DNA of 64,000 nucleotides from Cycas panzhihuaensis (taxonomy: Eukaryota > Cycadophyta). The DNA is taken from positions 212,853,741-212,917,740 of the forward strand of contig CM041465.1 of NCBI GenBank assembly GCA_023213395.1, read 5' to 3'. The stretch's first letter is position 1. Every line of letters begins with the position of its first letter. Positions 39,342-51,630 of the stretch are shown here, piece by piece. The notes under the pieces were generated by a model that was not told the origin of the DNA, made no database searches, and saw only the letters and a list, made by a program, of their open reading frames with translations. The translations under genes and the position numbers were made by a program.

Positions 39342-40850
39342 GAGATGTTAAGTCCCAAAAATTCTAAAGATACAAATGTTAGTTGATAAATTTCTATAAC
39401 TTCCATGCTGCTTCATCAAGGTCATAGCTAACCCACTATATTAAGTACTAAAAAATGGTTATATTCTAGAGCTGTCATTCACGAGAATTTAGAATGCCCA
39501 TTAGAGGAATCATAAGGACTTCTTCTCTAGGGAGGATAGGTATGGTTGTTTAAGGAATGATATTTTTTTTAGGTATTTCTTTAAGAAAGACATGTGAAAG
39601 ACATTATGGATTTTAGAGTTAGGAGGAAGCTCTAGAGCATAGTCAGCTTCACCAATTCTTTAGAGAACTTTATAGGGACCATAATAGTGAGGGCTTAGTT
39701 TGTAGGATTTCTTATGGTACGGGGATTATTACTTATAAGGATAGAGATGAAGGAAGACCAAATCACCTATAATAAATACTCTTTCAGATTGGTGGCAATC
39801 AACCAATTGCTTCATTTGATTTTAATCAACTACTAGGTTTTACTTAAGAGTGTGTTAGATGTGATCCATGTCTTAAAGTTTTTGTTATGCTCTTGCAGTT
39901 TGAAGATTGGTAGCCAATATATGGTGTGATGGTGTGGGATATCCATAAAGAGCCATAAATGGGATCATCTTAATAGAATATTGATGGGAAGAATTATACC
40001 AATATTTTGCTAACGCCAACTAGGAAGTCCAATAATTTTGAGAATTTGATACAAAGCAATATAGTCATATTTTTAATGTTTTATTAGGAACCTCTAATTA
40101 TCCATTTATTTATGGATGATACAATGGGATCATATTAAAAGAGGTTCTAAATGCCTAAAAAAGCTCTTGCCAAAATGTGATTGTAAATTTTAGATCTTGG
40201 TTACAGACAATTGTAGATAGAAAACCATAAAGGAAAAAGATAAAGTAGATGTAGAGATCAACTAACTGGGGAGCTTTATAAGTTGTATGAATTGGTAATA
40301 AGTGAGTATACTTAGTCAAGAGGTTGATGATGATCTAAACAGAGTCATATCCTACAGATAATTGTAGCCCAATAATAAAATACATGATAATATCTTTCCA
40401 TTTATCTTGTGGGATTTTTAAGGGTTAGAGGAGGTTGGGTTTGGCTTTAGTCTCTACCTTATTTCATTAGTATGTTTCATATTATGAGATGTACCTAAGG
40501 ATGGTAGACTTCACGGGGGGCTAATAGAAGTATGATCAAATTTGGAGATATGTTTTATCAAACCTCAAGTGACCACCAAGAGGGTTTTCATGATATTCTG
40601 CTAGGATACAGGGAATGAATAATGATGTTGGATGGATAAAAGTGTAATTTTGATATAGAAGGTGATTTTTGTATAGAGTCTAATACTTATGATTCTAAAC
40701 TTTATTAGCCCATGTAGAAAAATCAACTTGGGCTTTGTTGTTATGGATAAGGTCTTCTAACCAAGAAGGTTGGGGAGAAGAGATGGCTTAAATGACTAGT
40801 TCTACTAGAAGACGAGAAAGAACATCTGTAACAACATTATCCTTGCCCTT
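39342..40850 (-). pseudogene. Element G integrase with chromodomain-like C-terminus
   Basis: At 39560-39800 the minus strand gives FIIGDLVFLHLYPYK, then LSPHYYGPYKVL, RIGEADYALELPPNSKIHNV and FHMSFLKKYLKK, all standard blocks of the gypsy integrase C-terminal domain. About 100 bp further, 39345-39480 carries FEYLI, stop, WVSYDLDEAAWK and ends NFWDLTSQEGG. This matches the chromodomain pattern EYLVKW...DEATWE...F, with a mutated final Glu. The catalytic core (about 40000-40700) is heavily interrupted and I could not place its DDE residues with confidence. Confidence 0.85.
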
Positions 40851-42000
40851 TTTATAAGTGATAAAAAAGTAAAAAACTTAAAGTCTATCAACCCACTTGA
40901 CTTATTCCTCTAACTAAACTAGTTAGTCTAATAGGCATTAAAGATTATGATGGTTAGTCAGAATGGTAAATTTGGATCCAAATAGATATTAACACCACTT
41001 ATCCACTGCATAAAGAATAGCCCTAATTTCCTTTTGATAGGTTGATAGGCAACACTCATGGTCTTTAAGCTTATAGCTTTCAAATAAAATGGGATAAAAA
41101 TTATGTATGAGGATAAATCCTAGCCCAACTTTAGAGGCATCATATTCTAATTAAAAAGGTTATGAAAAATTAGGAGTGGTAAGGACTGGTATAAAGGACA
41201 TAAGTATTTTTAGGTGGTTGAATACATCTTTAGAATCTATTGACCATTGAAGCAAATCTTTATGTACTGAGTTTATTAGGGGGGCTACTATAGAAGCATA
41301 ATTTTTGATAAAATAATGATAAAATCTGGTCAAACTGAAGAAAACTCTTAATTATATGAGGTTTTTTAGTGTGGGACATTAAATAATGATTGATAGTTTA
41401 TCAAGATCTACTTATACCCCTTTGATGGAGATGATATGCCCTATGTACTATAATTCAATTTTTCTAAAGTCATATTTTGATATTTTGGCATATAACTAGT
41501 TTTTCTTAAGAATATGTAAGGTAGACTTTAGATGTTGGACATGTAGGGCTATGGTGGTACTATAGATGAGTATATCATTGAAGAAAATAATAATGAATTT
41601 TTGAAGGTAGGGTATAAAAATTTTATTCAGCATAGATTGAAAGGTAGCAAGAGTATTACATAACCCAAAGGGCATGACCTAGGATTTAAAATAGCCATGC
41701 TAGGTTCTAAAGACCATTTTAAGCTTACCCTTTAGTGTTGCATGGATTTGATGATACCCAGATTACAAATCTAGTTTTGAGAAAAATATGGCTCCATGGA
41801 ATTCATCTAACATGGCATCTATTCAAGGGTTAGAAATAAGTGTGGAATAAAGGATCTTATTAGGTTGAATGGTGCCTATATCCATGAGTTCATTTGTGAT
41901 ACACTCAATCTCATTTTTTTTGAAAATATGAGTTTTGGTATGGTCATGAGTTGATGGGGTTATATGGATGCTTTAATTTAGTCATGTGGTAGAATCCATG
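40851..42000 (-). pseudogene. Element G reverse transcriptase and RNase H
   Basis: RT blocks are read at 41300-41960, including SKLDL, stop, SGYHQI, then MPFGLCNTLATFQSML. Near 41571-41600 the catalytic block reads FIIIFFNDILIYS, where gypsy RT has a pair of Asp; the first is now Asn (GAT to AAT). RNase H at 40900-41200 shows KTMSVAYQPIKRKLGLFFMQ and a TIIIFNAY segment from the Asp-containing TNHxSL region. The order RT then RNase H before integrase is diagnostic of gypsy. Numerous stops inactivate it. Confidence 0.9.
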
Positions 42001-42329
42001 ATCTAGAGGAAGGCTACTTGGTAGAAGATAAAAAATGTATTGGTACTTGGTTAGTACTATTTAGATATCTAGATGAACCTCTAGTTATGTTTGAATGCTA
42101 TTAATTTAAACAATATAACTAAGAGTCCCATTAAATTACTTACTCATTTACTTAGGAGAGATTAATTTGTTTGGTAATGACTGGAGACTATATAATTTAT
42201 GGGTTTCTCTAAATTGGTTTTAAACATTATAAAAGGATTAATTAGAGAATTATTGGTATTATAAGTTCCTAAGGTTTGGAGAAATTAGATTCCTAGGATC
42301 ATGTTAGCGCCCCCAATAGATTAGGCATC

Positions 42330-43700
42330 AAAGTTAGATCTAAATTGATAAGTGCCAATTTAAACTTAAGTATATCAAATAACTCTAGTATTGTCAAGGC
42401 TATAATAACCAGGTAGAGAGCAATTAAAACCTATTTTTGGTTTAATGTATAGGTTCAATTACTTGGTGACTATAATATCAATAAAGTTTAATGATGCACT
42501 ATCATCAATTAAGATTGTGATATGGATCTTCCTTATGAGCCCTCATACTCGTAATATGTCAAGGCAGGCAGAAGAGGAAAGAGTAGATGGATAAGGTTCA
42601 ATAGAGAGCTCAAGTTCTAGTGGTGGAGGAGACTCTAGTAGAGGTTTTTCTTTAGTTTCATCTTCTAAATTATAATTAGAGTTAATATTAAATATTATTT
42701 TTCTAGCTTTGTAAACTCTACCGTGCTTGTTAAATCATTTGTCTACACACTAAGTGTAAAGGCCTACTTTTTTGTGCCTATGTACCTCTGAAGTGAGAAC
42801 CCTTACTGATGATTATTCTATTGGTGATCACTCTACTAGTCATTTTGTTGGCCATTCTATTGGCTATCTCATATGGTCATTTGTTCAAAACCTTAGGGGC
42901 TTATAAGGATCTAAGTGCCTTGGGTGAGCAAGCCATGTTAATTCTCTTCTAAAACTAGTTATTCTTTCTACTATAAATTTCATTTCCACTACCTTAATTG
43001 TATTGATAACATCCCTAAGGTTAGGAGAGGAGATGATCTTTAACTTCATTTATATCTTATCTTTTAGTATAGTTATATAAGTTTCAATAAGTGTTTGCTT
43101 ATTAAGGTACTGCGTGACTCAATTATGAATGGGCTAAAATTCATCAATGTATGCTTTGATAGAGCTAGATTATCTTAATTGGGTTAGTTGACTGAAAAAC
43201 AATTGGTTTTAGGTGTCCTCATACTATTTAAAGAAACATTTGTAGAAAATGTCATGTGTTTGATTTATGTGATATTCCCTAGTCTACCATTTATACTAGT
43301 GTTATGCTTTGCCTTTCAAGTGAATAGAAGCAAATGTCAATTAATTTGCTTGGAATATTTAGTTAAGTATGAAGTATGAGCCTAGCCTATTGATCTAAGT
43401 ACAAGCTACATCTTTGTTGAGATCTAGATCAAATATTGATATATTGATTTTATGATTGAAATTTTATTGACTAGGAGACTAGAGGGGTAGGGTTCCACCA
43501 TGAGGAACTTTACCTTAAGAGATGTTAGAAGTAGATGTTGATGAGCTATTGAGAATTTGTATGTTTAGAGCTTATGATTATTATACCATATTAGTGATAT
43601 CTACTTTAATATTTATGACATCAAATTCTAAAGAAGAAATACGCTTGCCTTGGTTGGGTCATATTAATATATAACCCACCTAAAAGGGGCCTTTAATGAA
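42330..43700 (-). pseudogene. Element G gag and protease
   Basis: Protease is seen near 42476-42515 as ILIDDSASLNFID, where related proteins have LVDDGATLNFID; the catalytic Asp remains but Gly is Ser. A degraded zinc knuckle at about 42715-42790 reads GLYT, stop, CVDK, stop, FNKHGR, a remnant of the chromovirus GLCYxCDEKFxxGH knuckle. Gag upstream includes WIWNLNKDVA-like and LTFASIHLKGKA blocks, matching the HLEGKA core of gypsy gag. The start is near 43690. Many stops fit C-to-T decay. Confidence 0.78.
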
Positions 43701-45146
43701 GCAACAGATAGCAAGAAGAAAAGGATATTAGAAGTAGGAGAAGTTGGATAAAACATATGTTTTAAAGAAGTAGGGATGTATGAGAAATGGGGAAAAAGGG
43801 GAGAAATAGGAAATTAGGATGTCAATAGACTATTGACCCCAAATTTTAGGTAATAGAATCACCTAATATATTAAATGAGTATGAAGAACTCATCAAAATA
43901 AGATAGGTGAGTTGTAAGTAGAAATATAAGCTAGTGGGACCTATGGGGTGCTTATATGCCATTTTTTCTAAAATTTAATGGTTAAAAATGATATAGTGTA
44001 TATTTATTAATATGACATATAGATCAAAATGAGATAGGTAAAATTTAATATCACTTTCAAGGCCATGGACCTTTTTTTTTTTTTTTGCAATGACTAATAC
44101 TATTAAAGGCTTTTTTTAATTCTAGAAAGTATATAAAAAGACATGCCTCCTCCCTCCCCCCCCCCACACACTTATTTTTAATGGAAAAATAGACTAAGAA
44201 AAATTGGTTATGGGACTCAAGTGCTAATAAGATAAACTTGAAATGGGCAAGATATGGACTATAAAGTGAAAATGGACTTTAAGAAGGATGAAGGTTTGGA
44301 TGGGACACTAAAATTGAAGACTAATTACTACTAAAAAAGCTTGTATACACCTTAACTTCAATAATTTTTAGGGTACGTCAGCTATTCAGGATGGTTACAT
44401 TCTTAAAGATGAGGCTCTTAGGATTTGTTACAATACGATTTACAAACTCCTTAAGTAACTTTAATAACAAAATTCCCAATTATCTTATTATTAATATCAA
44501 GAACTCATATTTGCTTTCTAATGGTAGATTATTTAGTAGCATGGGGCCTTTTTAGAAATAATTGAGTATTGCATAGGAGATTTTATCAATTCTAATAATA
44601 AGAATGCTTGATTTTATAAGCATGTCATTAAATGCCTTTATAGGAGTTTGTGATAAGTAGCTTTATGGCATTAGCCACTAACCACTTCACTATAAGATTT
44701 TAGTGGTCAATAGGTTTTCTAATCTAGGTAAGGAAGGGGAATCCTAAAATGGGTCCTTCGATATACCTAAGGGTGTGTAGAGTTTTAATTCTATATGTGC
44801 ATTCTATCTAAGGCTTGATTCAACAAAGTTAACCAAAGTCCTTTATACAAGGGTAGAAAAGCCACAATGCACTTAGATTAGAATGATAAATCCTTCATGA
44901 TGTTTAAAGGCCCCTAGGATAGGATCTCTACCTATGGTAGGTAGTTGCCACGTAGAGTTATTTACCTAGGAACTAAGGGAGGGATAAGAGGGAATAGAAA
45001 CAGTAGTTGCTAAGCAACATTATCTACCCTTTAACAAAACTTAAAAGAACAGAAATAAAAATTAAAAGAGAGGAGTTATGAGAGTCATCAAGAAAAAAAA
45101 AAATCCTTTTTCAACTTTTGAATGCTCTATAGAGTTGTTGAGCCTC
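43701..45146 (-). other. Element G leader
   Basis: Non-coding stretch between PBS and gag with a C run at 44156-44165 and a T run near 44070-44086. No gene was recognised. Confidence 0.5.
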
Positions 45147-45160
45147 ACTCAGATACCACT
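45147..45160 (-). other. Element G primer-binding site
   Basis: The minus strand contains TGGTATCTGAG, one change from the initiator tRNA-Met PBS, two bases inside the LTR end. Confidence 0.8.
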
Positions 45161-45577
45161 TATAACAATCTAATCCATAGGTTATACATAAAGAACACCT
45201 TTTAAACAAAATTGAGAGTTCAAATATCTTTATTAAGAACTCAATGGGACAATTTTATCAAAGGAGTATAAGAAAACTTAATAATCACCAACAGATAAGA
45301 TGTACTCTTGTATAATCTCAAAAGATAATAAGATCACATAACAGTTCCTTTTATAATTATTTAACTTTATATAAGCAAAAATGTTTGTTAACACTAACAT
45401 CCTATTAGTGGACCACTGACCCTCCAATTCCATTGGTGGAGATATGTGGCTTGTGCACAGAAATTAACAAATGTCCTTAACCTTCTCTTCCTTAATCATG
45501 CAACTGTGAATTTAGCATTAACTATTTCCATGTGATCAAATGTTCCTATGTCATTAATCTTGTAAAGTTCCTTAACA
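45161..45577 (-). repeat. Element G 5' LTR
   Basis: About 417 bp, collinear with 38914-39328. It ends CTTAACA on the plus strand. Confidence 0.9.
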
Positions 45578-47000
45578 TTTATCTTGACCTTAAAGGATCA
45601 TTATAGATTTAGCAAACCTAGGACTAAGGTTATATACAAGGAATTCTTTAGTTTATTGAAGGAGACTTCTTGAGTGGGTCCCCAACTAAAAATTGTCATA
45701 GTATTAGTGGCAACATGCATCACATATGCAATATCAATATATCTATAGATGAACTTTTGGTAGAAGTTTTTGGACCCTAAAAATCCACATAGATTGGTAA
45801 CCATCTTAGGTGGAGACCAATTGTAGATAACTCCTACTCTCTCAGAGTTGACATGGATGCCTTATGAGTCAATAATAAACCCTAAGTATAATATTAACTC
45901 CTATCCAAAATCACATTTACTTTTCTTTGCTTTAAGCTAGTGGCATCAAAGAGTGTTAAGTATCTATTGCATATGTTGATTGTATTCAACTCTTATATGA
46001 CTATAAATGAGTATGTTATATAATAAAATAATAATAAACTTTTCCAATAAGGGATGAATATTGCCATTAATTGATCTCATAAAACTCACAAGGGCATTAG
46101 TTAGGTTGAAAGGCATAAATAACTACTCATAATATCCTACATAAGTATTGAATATAATCTTCTAAGTGTAATAAGTCTCCACTCTTATCTAATGGTAACT
46201 AGATATTACACTTACCATGGTAAAGTATTGGGCCCCTTGTACCTTATCAATAAAATCTTCTATGTGAGGTAAAAGGGTATCAATTCTTCATAGTGATATA
46301 GTTGAGTGCTTTATAGTTTATGTAAAGGTGATGGTGTTATCTCTCTTGGCTATTAAGAGCATTAGTGAATTATATGTTGAGGAGCTCAACTAAACCCAAC
46401 CTCCCTTAATGCACTCTTTGATCTAGTGCTTTAGTTCTTCACCCTTGAAAAATAAAATCTTATATAATAGTCCATTAAGCATAGTGGCTCCTAACAAGTT
46501 GATGTTATATTAAACTACCTGAATAGGAGGGAGCCCCTTAGGCATCTCAAATATATATCAGTAATCATTTAGTATTTGTTATATCTCTAGATAAATAGTA
46601 TCTAATATAGGCATTGATGTCTCCTCTATATATTTGACAAATAAAATGGTGCCTTCCTTATAAGAGCTAGCATGCCAACTAGCTTATGAACTTATTATAA
46701 TAGTAACTTGAGTGGCTAATAAAGTGAGTTAGTAAGCTTATTAACCCTTGTGTAATTTATAAGCATTTTTAAATGTCATAAGTTGTTTGCCTAGCATATT
46801 GATAGGGATAACTTGTTTCACCTAAACTTAGCCTCTTATTTATATTTGTGATTTTTGATCTAGCTTTTGTATGGTTTCATGAGAAGAATGAATGATAAAC
46901 TTGTTTATGATTAGTTAAGCCATGTTTTGATGAATTAATATATTGTTTTTGCTTTATGATTCATGATGAATGATGATGTGATGTGTATTATGCTATCACC
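45578..47000 (-). pseudogene. Element F reverse transcriptase (gypsy), right piece of a split gene
   Basis: From 46560 downward the minus strand reads FEMPKGLPP, EELKH, stop, IKECIKGGWV, then RIDTLLPHIEDFIDKVQGAQ, then MPFNLTNALVSFMRSIN, the ordered blocks of gypsy RT. The catalytic block near 46009-46035 reads LLYNILIYS, so both Asp residues are lost (Tyr and Asn). The connection domain at 45601-45804 has LCGFLGSKNFYQKFI and SWGPTQEVSFNKLKN. The 3' end of the piece reads SFKVKI and stops at element G; the continuation is at 38913. Confidence 0.9.
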
Positions 47001-47048
47001 TACTAATGACTGAGACTATTATGCTATCACCTACTAATGACTAAGACT
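46987..47048. repeat. 31-bp tandem duplication
   Basis: ATGCTATCACCTACTAATGA and its flanks occur twice head to tail with one difference (GAGACT and AAGACT). Confidence 0.95.
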
Positions 47049-47709
47049 ATAATATTAAAATTTCTTTCATGATCAATTTAATTTAATGTTTCCTTTAAAA
47101 CTTATTATTTTAATGTTTTATTCTTGATTTCACCTAGTTTATATTCATTTTAACTCATTTTTAGACATGTGCTCATTATTTTCATCACTTTTTGGGCTAT
47201 TTTTATTATTAATTAAGTAATTTATACCTTAATTTATCAATAACTTTAGATTTTTGACTTTTTCAATGAGTTAATTTTCACTTTCTATTTATCACATTTT
47301 TAGTGTTGCCAAAAATGCAACCAGTCATATTTTTTACTGTCATACATGCAAAACCCAAATAATGCACTAGATATTTGTATGCCACCACACAGATTTAATG
47401 GAAATTTATCCTTTCAATGCCCAAGAATAATAAGTCTGGTTTTCTAATTCATAATTATGAGTTAGAATATGATTTATTTAAGTTTTGCGTGGATTTTTAG
47501 TGATTTCTAGAGAATTTTTTAGGATTGCTATTGCTATGATTTCAAGATTGATTTTTAAAGATGTTTATGGGTGTAATTGAGAAATAAATTTGATGTTGTG
47601 ACTTTTTGCTTCATTGATATTCAAATATTGATGGTTTGATCTTCAACTTTTATGGTTTTTCTCTCAAAGTTTTTAGCTTCAAAGTTCTTCTAAATTGGTG
47701 AGGTCTTTC
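47049..47709. other. AT-rich left flank of element H, probably an LTR of element J
   Basis: No coding signal. The sequence continues in character at 61886 once element H and one copy of CTTTC are removed. It is rich in TTTAGTGATTTCTAGAGAAT-type words common in plant gypsy LTRs, but no second copy is present to prove it. Confidence 0.4.
47705..47709. repeat. Element H target-site duplication, left copy
   Basis: CTTTC, identical to 61881-61885. Confidence 0.9.
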
Positions 47710-50287
47710 TAGACGCGCTGCTACGGGATAACTACCTAACTGATAGGTGTAAGGGTGAGTGAGTGGTGGAATGATAGAAGGTGGGACCTAAAAGGTGGGT
47801 AACTACCACGCAGAGTGCCGTCTTGTGGGAGCGCGTTCGGGATCTGCAATGGAGTATGGCTACTACCGGGTGACCCTTCACCGCTTCGAATAAGGGGTGA
47901 AGGTGCGTAGGGCAAACACAGGTTGACACAGGAATAGGACCCTCCCACATTTGGGTGGCCTGAAGGGGGGAAGAGAAGACCTAATGGAGACAGGCCAAGA
48001 GCAATCCTACACAACCTAACCGGGTACACGAGTGATGCAGGAAGCAAGGCACTCGTGTGGTTAAGGAGAGAGAAGGAAAGGTAAGGTAAGGGAGGACTCC
48101 TACAATCTTTCCTACGAATGATAAAGATGCATGAAACAAGACAAACGAATCGCAAACAAGTACCAAACCAATTTTCCCCTTTTATCCTTCAGTGTACTAA
48201 TTACTACAAAAGAAATAAAAGGAAAAGAAAGGGTAGCGGAGGGGAATGAAACGTGCACCTGGAGCGAAGGCGTGCGAGACGAAGTAGCCTTCCCGAGGAG
48301 CACCCAACCGCTTTGCGCAACGTACCGAATGCAAGATATTGTGGTAGACGAAAGAGGGGGCTTCCTTACCTTGCCCAGAAAATCAAATGCGATGCCAAGA
48401 AAGAAAGGAAGCGCTAACTAAGAAATGAAGTAGCATGAAAACATAACGCATATGAAGGTGCTTACCGGTAGCTAGGCCCACGGGCGATGCACTCCACGCT
48501 TCCCAAGTACCTGCAAGCAATAGCGGTCTCTTTCTCTTCCCGAAGGAAGAGCACTAACATGCAACACAAAAACTCTAACAATATATGCCTAAATAACATA
48601 AACGAGAATTTGAATATACATGCGTTAGTGTTAATCCAATAATGAAAGTACCGAAAGAAAGTGACCAACGTGAAAATAAACGATCGGGTAAGCCTCGGAG
48701 TGGCCTACCTCCCGCAAATGATGCCCAAACCTCCCCCCAAGAGCCACGAGGCAGTGAGGAGAAAGTCAAGAGCAAGGGCTGGAAAATGGCGAAAAGGGGT
48801 AAAGAAAGGCCCAAGGGTACCCACTGACAGGGATGCTATGAGGAGCAAACTGGGTGACCCGGGGAAGAAAGGTGGAGCAAGAAACCAGCAGTTGGGGATT
48901 ATGAGTGATGCCCAAACCTGAACAAAAGGTTCCAAATCGTGGCGCAACTGTGGCAAGACCGGGTTTGGGAAACCAAAGGGCCTTCAAACCCTTGTTTGCA
49001 AGCCAAGACGGGCGAGAGGGAGGTTTTGGAGGGCTAAGAGCCGCCTAAGGAGCGTGGAAGGTGGTACGGAATCCACCCAGCTCCTCTCCAAAACCTATGC
49101 AACCCCTCAACGCCACTGCCTTGGACAGCAAACACAGGCAAGGAGCACAGGGAGAGTGGTATAACAGCCCCCAAAAGGGAGGACAACCAACTCTCAAGCA
49201 ACAAGTAAGAGCAAACAAGCTGAAGCATGAATATCACAAGAAAACAAGCATAAAAACAAGGAATACCTGAAGAGAAGAGGCAAGGGGTTTGCCTTAGCCA
49301 AAGGGCAGCGGAGAGGGACTGATAAATCAACCTAGATCTGAAGTAGAGTAGGTTTGAGGCCCTACTACGGAGGTGTGATGGGAAACACCTGCACTTGGGG
49401 CGCTTATGGACTGCCTGGGTGAAGACCGGCTGGAAACCACTTCAAAGGAGCCCTCTCCAAAGCGTTTGAAGGGCTGGGAGAATGTCTCAGCCACACCAAA
49501 GGAGAGCTGGGCACTGTATGAAGGGTGTAGGTCTAGTTAATGCAGCAAACAGCAGAGAGAAGCAGAGCAGGAGAATGTTTCCTTGAGAGCAATTCCAAAA
49601 GTGAGCAAAAAGATCCTTGAAAATGAGCCAAAAAGGGCTTAAGTACTCAAGCAAAACCCTAAAGCGTGCGATTAGGGTGTAGCTGGAAGAGAAATAAAGT
49701 GCAAGCCACATGGCAGTTTTGCAATAAATGTGAAATTGCCACGTCAGATTTTTAAAAACAACCTGAGATAGTCATACTGGCAAGAATTTCATGCAGAGAT
49801 ATTCGCGATGCATAAAAATCTGGCGGTACGTGCCTAGAGCCAAAAATGGGGCCCACCAACCAGTCTAGGCCAGGGGCAGATGATAGAGAAGGCTAATAAA
49901 AAGCTAGAACACCTACCCGGGAGCAAACAAGCCAACAAAACGGGTCCAAAGGAACAAAAATAGGGCTCGAGTGGGGTGGCAAGTTGACCAAACGATGATC
50001 AGTCATCACACGGGTGGAGGTGGCGCAAACCTAGTGGATCCTGGAGCGAGGAGGCGGATCACGGGGAAATGTCGGTCACTGTGGTACCACACTCGCTGGG
50101 AGTGTGCCCCTGCTATAGTCGTCATAGGCTAAAATAAGTGTGGACGACTACAAGGTCACCCACAAAGTCATACATATGCAGATACGTAAGCAAACATCCA
50201 GTAAAAGAAAGTGATGATAATGCGAGAGACATACCTGCACTTACCTGAGTCGGTGATTCCGTATCCATTCCCGGAAGTCGGGAAACA
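47710..50287 (-). repeat. Element H 3' LTR
   Basis: 2578 bp, collinear with 59300-61880. The plus strand starts TAGACGC (TGGACGC in the partner) and ends GGGAAACA. Differences from the partner occur in tight clusters. Confidence 0.93.
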
Positions 50288-50689
50288 TCGCTTATGGCGT
50301 GAGCCTCATGACTCGGAAGCCTGGTGCGATGGCGAATGCTGGCAACACAACTGTCAGTAGCACATGTGTATAGATATATCAATCAAGATCATAACAGTAG
50401 GCAAGGGTGCCAGCGAGTGTCGTGGCGGGATGCGTGGATACGAAAGCGGTGGTGGAGACAACATAGGGGCTGCCTATGGGCCACCTGGAAACCGACTGGA
50501 AGAATGAGACAGGTGAGGGGGTTGCCCCCACGATAAAGGATGCAAAGGAACATGCATAACTAAATAAAGAACAAATAGCGGATACCATAGTTTTACCTCA
50601 TTAGTAACCCGATTTCAGAGGTGCGAACGGATCGTAAAGCAAAGTGACAGATGACCTGGGGTTTGGGCGACGGGAAGGCCAGGCAAACC
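50288..50689. other. Element H, between the 3' LTR and the RNase H domain
   Basis: No recognised gene. A purine-rich primer is expected directly at 50288 on the minus strand, but the bases there (CACGCCATAAGCGA) are not purine-rich. Confidence 0.5.
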
Positions 50690-51166
50690 TCAGGGATGGT
50701 CAGCAAGAAGGGAGAGGCGGTGCTCAAGGATGAGGCGAATGAGGCTATCTGCCTCAGCGTTGAGGGCCCGAGGGATATGCTGGATATCAATAGAAGAAAA
50801 GCAGGCCAGGAGGGATCTGGCGGCAGAAGCAAGAGTCCTCAAGTGAGGGCATCGCACCTGGTAGACCTGAGTGAGATGAGACACCACAACTTGAGAGTCA
50901 CAGAGCAAAATAATAGGTCTGTGATGGAAACGGAGAGCGTCAGTGAGGGCTTGATAGCAGTGCATACTCGGCCCGTTGTTAGTAGCCTCTGGGAGGAAGA
51001 TCCCAGAGTGGAGGAGATCATGTCTAGAAGGGCTGCGGAGGATCCATGCAGCGGTAGAAGGTCTAGGATTACTGGCGGCCTGCTTCAGTCGTAAAGATGT
51101 AGACAGACATCGGTGACACAAAATCCAAGCAATCGATGGGTGATGAAAGCAACACTCAACAAGCAA
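50690..51166 (-). pseudogene. Detached RNase H domain (archaeal-like/RVT_3 type) of element H
   Basis: RNase H degrades the RNA strand of RNA-DNA hybrids during reverse transcription. The minus strand reads NPRPSTAAWIL, then EATNN, then YQALTDALRF, ILLCDSQVVVSHLTQVYQV, and FSSIDIQHIPRALNAEADSL. These are the ordered blocks of the RVT_3-type domain that Tat elements carry in addition to the gypsy one. The third and fourth acidic residues (CDSQ and EADS) are in the main frame. The first (LYD near 51090) and the Glu of AEY (near 50975) appear only in neighbouring frames, so small frameshifts have broken the gene. It lies outside pol, close to the 3' LTR, on the element's sense strand. It could be a relic of pol or its own gene. 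Confidence 0.78.
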
Positions 51167-51630
51167 GCAGAAAATGGCCGTGAAGGGTAGGAGGACCTAG
51201 CAATGAGGTAACCCAAGGCGAGAGCAGATAATCCGATCGCCGACAGAGAGCGATCAGAGGGGAAAAAAACCCCTTGGAGCGCCAAAAGGTCGCCTTAGAA
51301 AGTGAAACATGCCCCCGAGTGGGGGGGCATTCCTTTTGGGGACTCCAAGAGCGAGAAAGGACTGCGAAAATGAGTCCAGGGTGGCGAAACGAGCCAAACA
51401 AGTATAAACTCGGGCAGGCACGGGAGTAGCGTGTAAAACGATGCAGAAGGACCCTAGCAAAAAGCGCGATAATGATGCACCATAAATGCCCTTGCAGGGG
51501 AGAGCATAAAAGGCATCAATATAGCGCAATTGACACCAGGGCTAGAAGGCAAAGGTAATCGGGGAGACGAGACGGTCCCAACGACTAACGCGAGACCAAA
51601 AACAGAGGAAGTGCCCGTCGGGGGCCCCGC
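51167..51630 (-). other. Element H, upstream of the detached RNase H
   Basis: Overlapping short open stretches on the minus strand (51254-51529, 51156-51401) could be a decayed N-terminal extension of the RNase H gene. I recognise no domain in them. Confidence 0.35.

Larger units (their letters stand above)
38914..45577 (-). mobile_element. Element G: Ty3/gypsy chromovirus, full length but decayed
   Basis: The 415-bp LTRs (38914-39328 and 45161-45577) flank PBS, leader, gag with zinc knuckle, protease, RT, RNase H, integrase and a chromodomain-like end, read right to left. The gypsy order (integrase after RNase H) is clear. Flanking bases TTTTT (38909-38913) and TTTAT (45578-45582) fit a target duplication with one later change. 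It interrupts element F. All coding parts contain stops. Confidence 0.93.

Noticed and set aside
45578-47000. Plant pararetrovirus (caulimovirus) origin of the RT fragment
   Set aside because: The blocks and the RT-RNase H connection match Ty3/gypsy. No movement-protein or coat-protein signature is present, and the rest of F fits a retrotransposon.
47736-48155. A 139-codon frame in the element H 3' LTR, with a 140-codon counterpart at 59323-59745
   Set aside because: Conservation follows from the LTRs being copies of each other. It is Ser/Pro/Leu-rich low-information sequence with no domain, and other frames in the LTRs are equally open because of high G+C.
48462-48668. A 68-codon hydrophobic frame repeated at 50% of the LTR (also 60050-60256)
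   Set aside because: Duplicated with the LTR; short, with no start context or family match.
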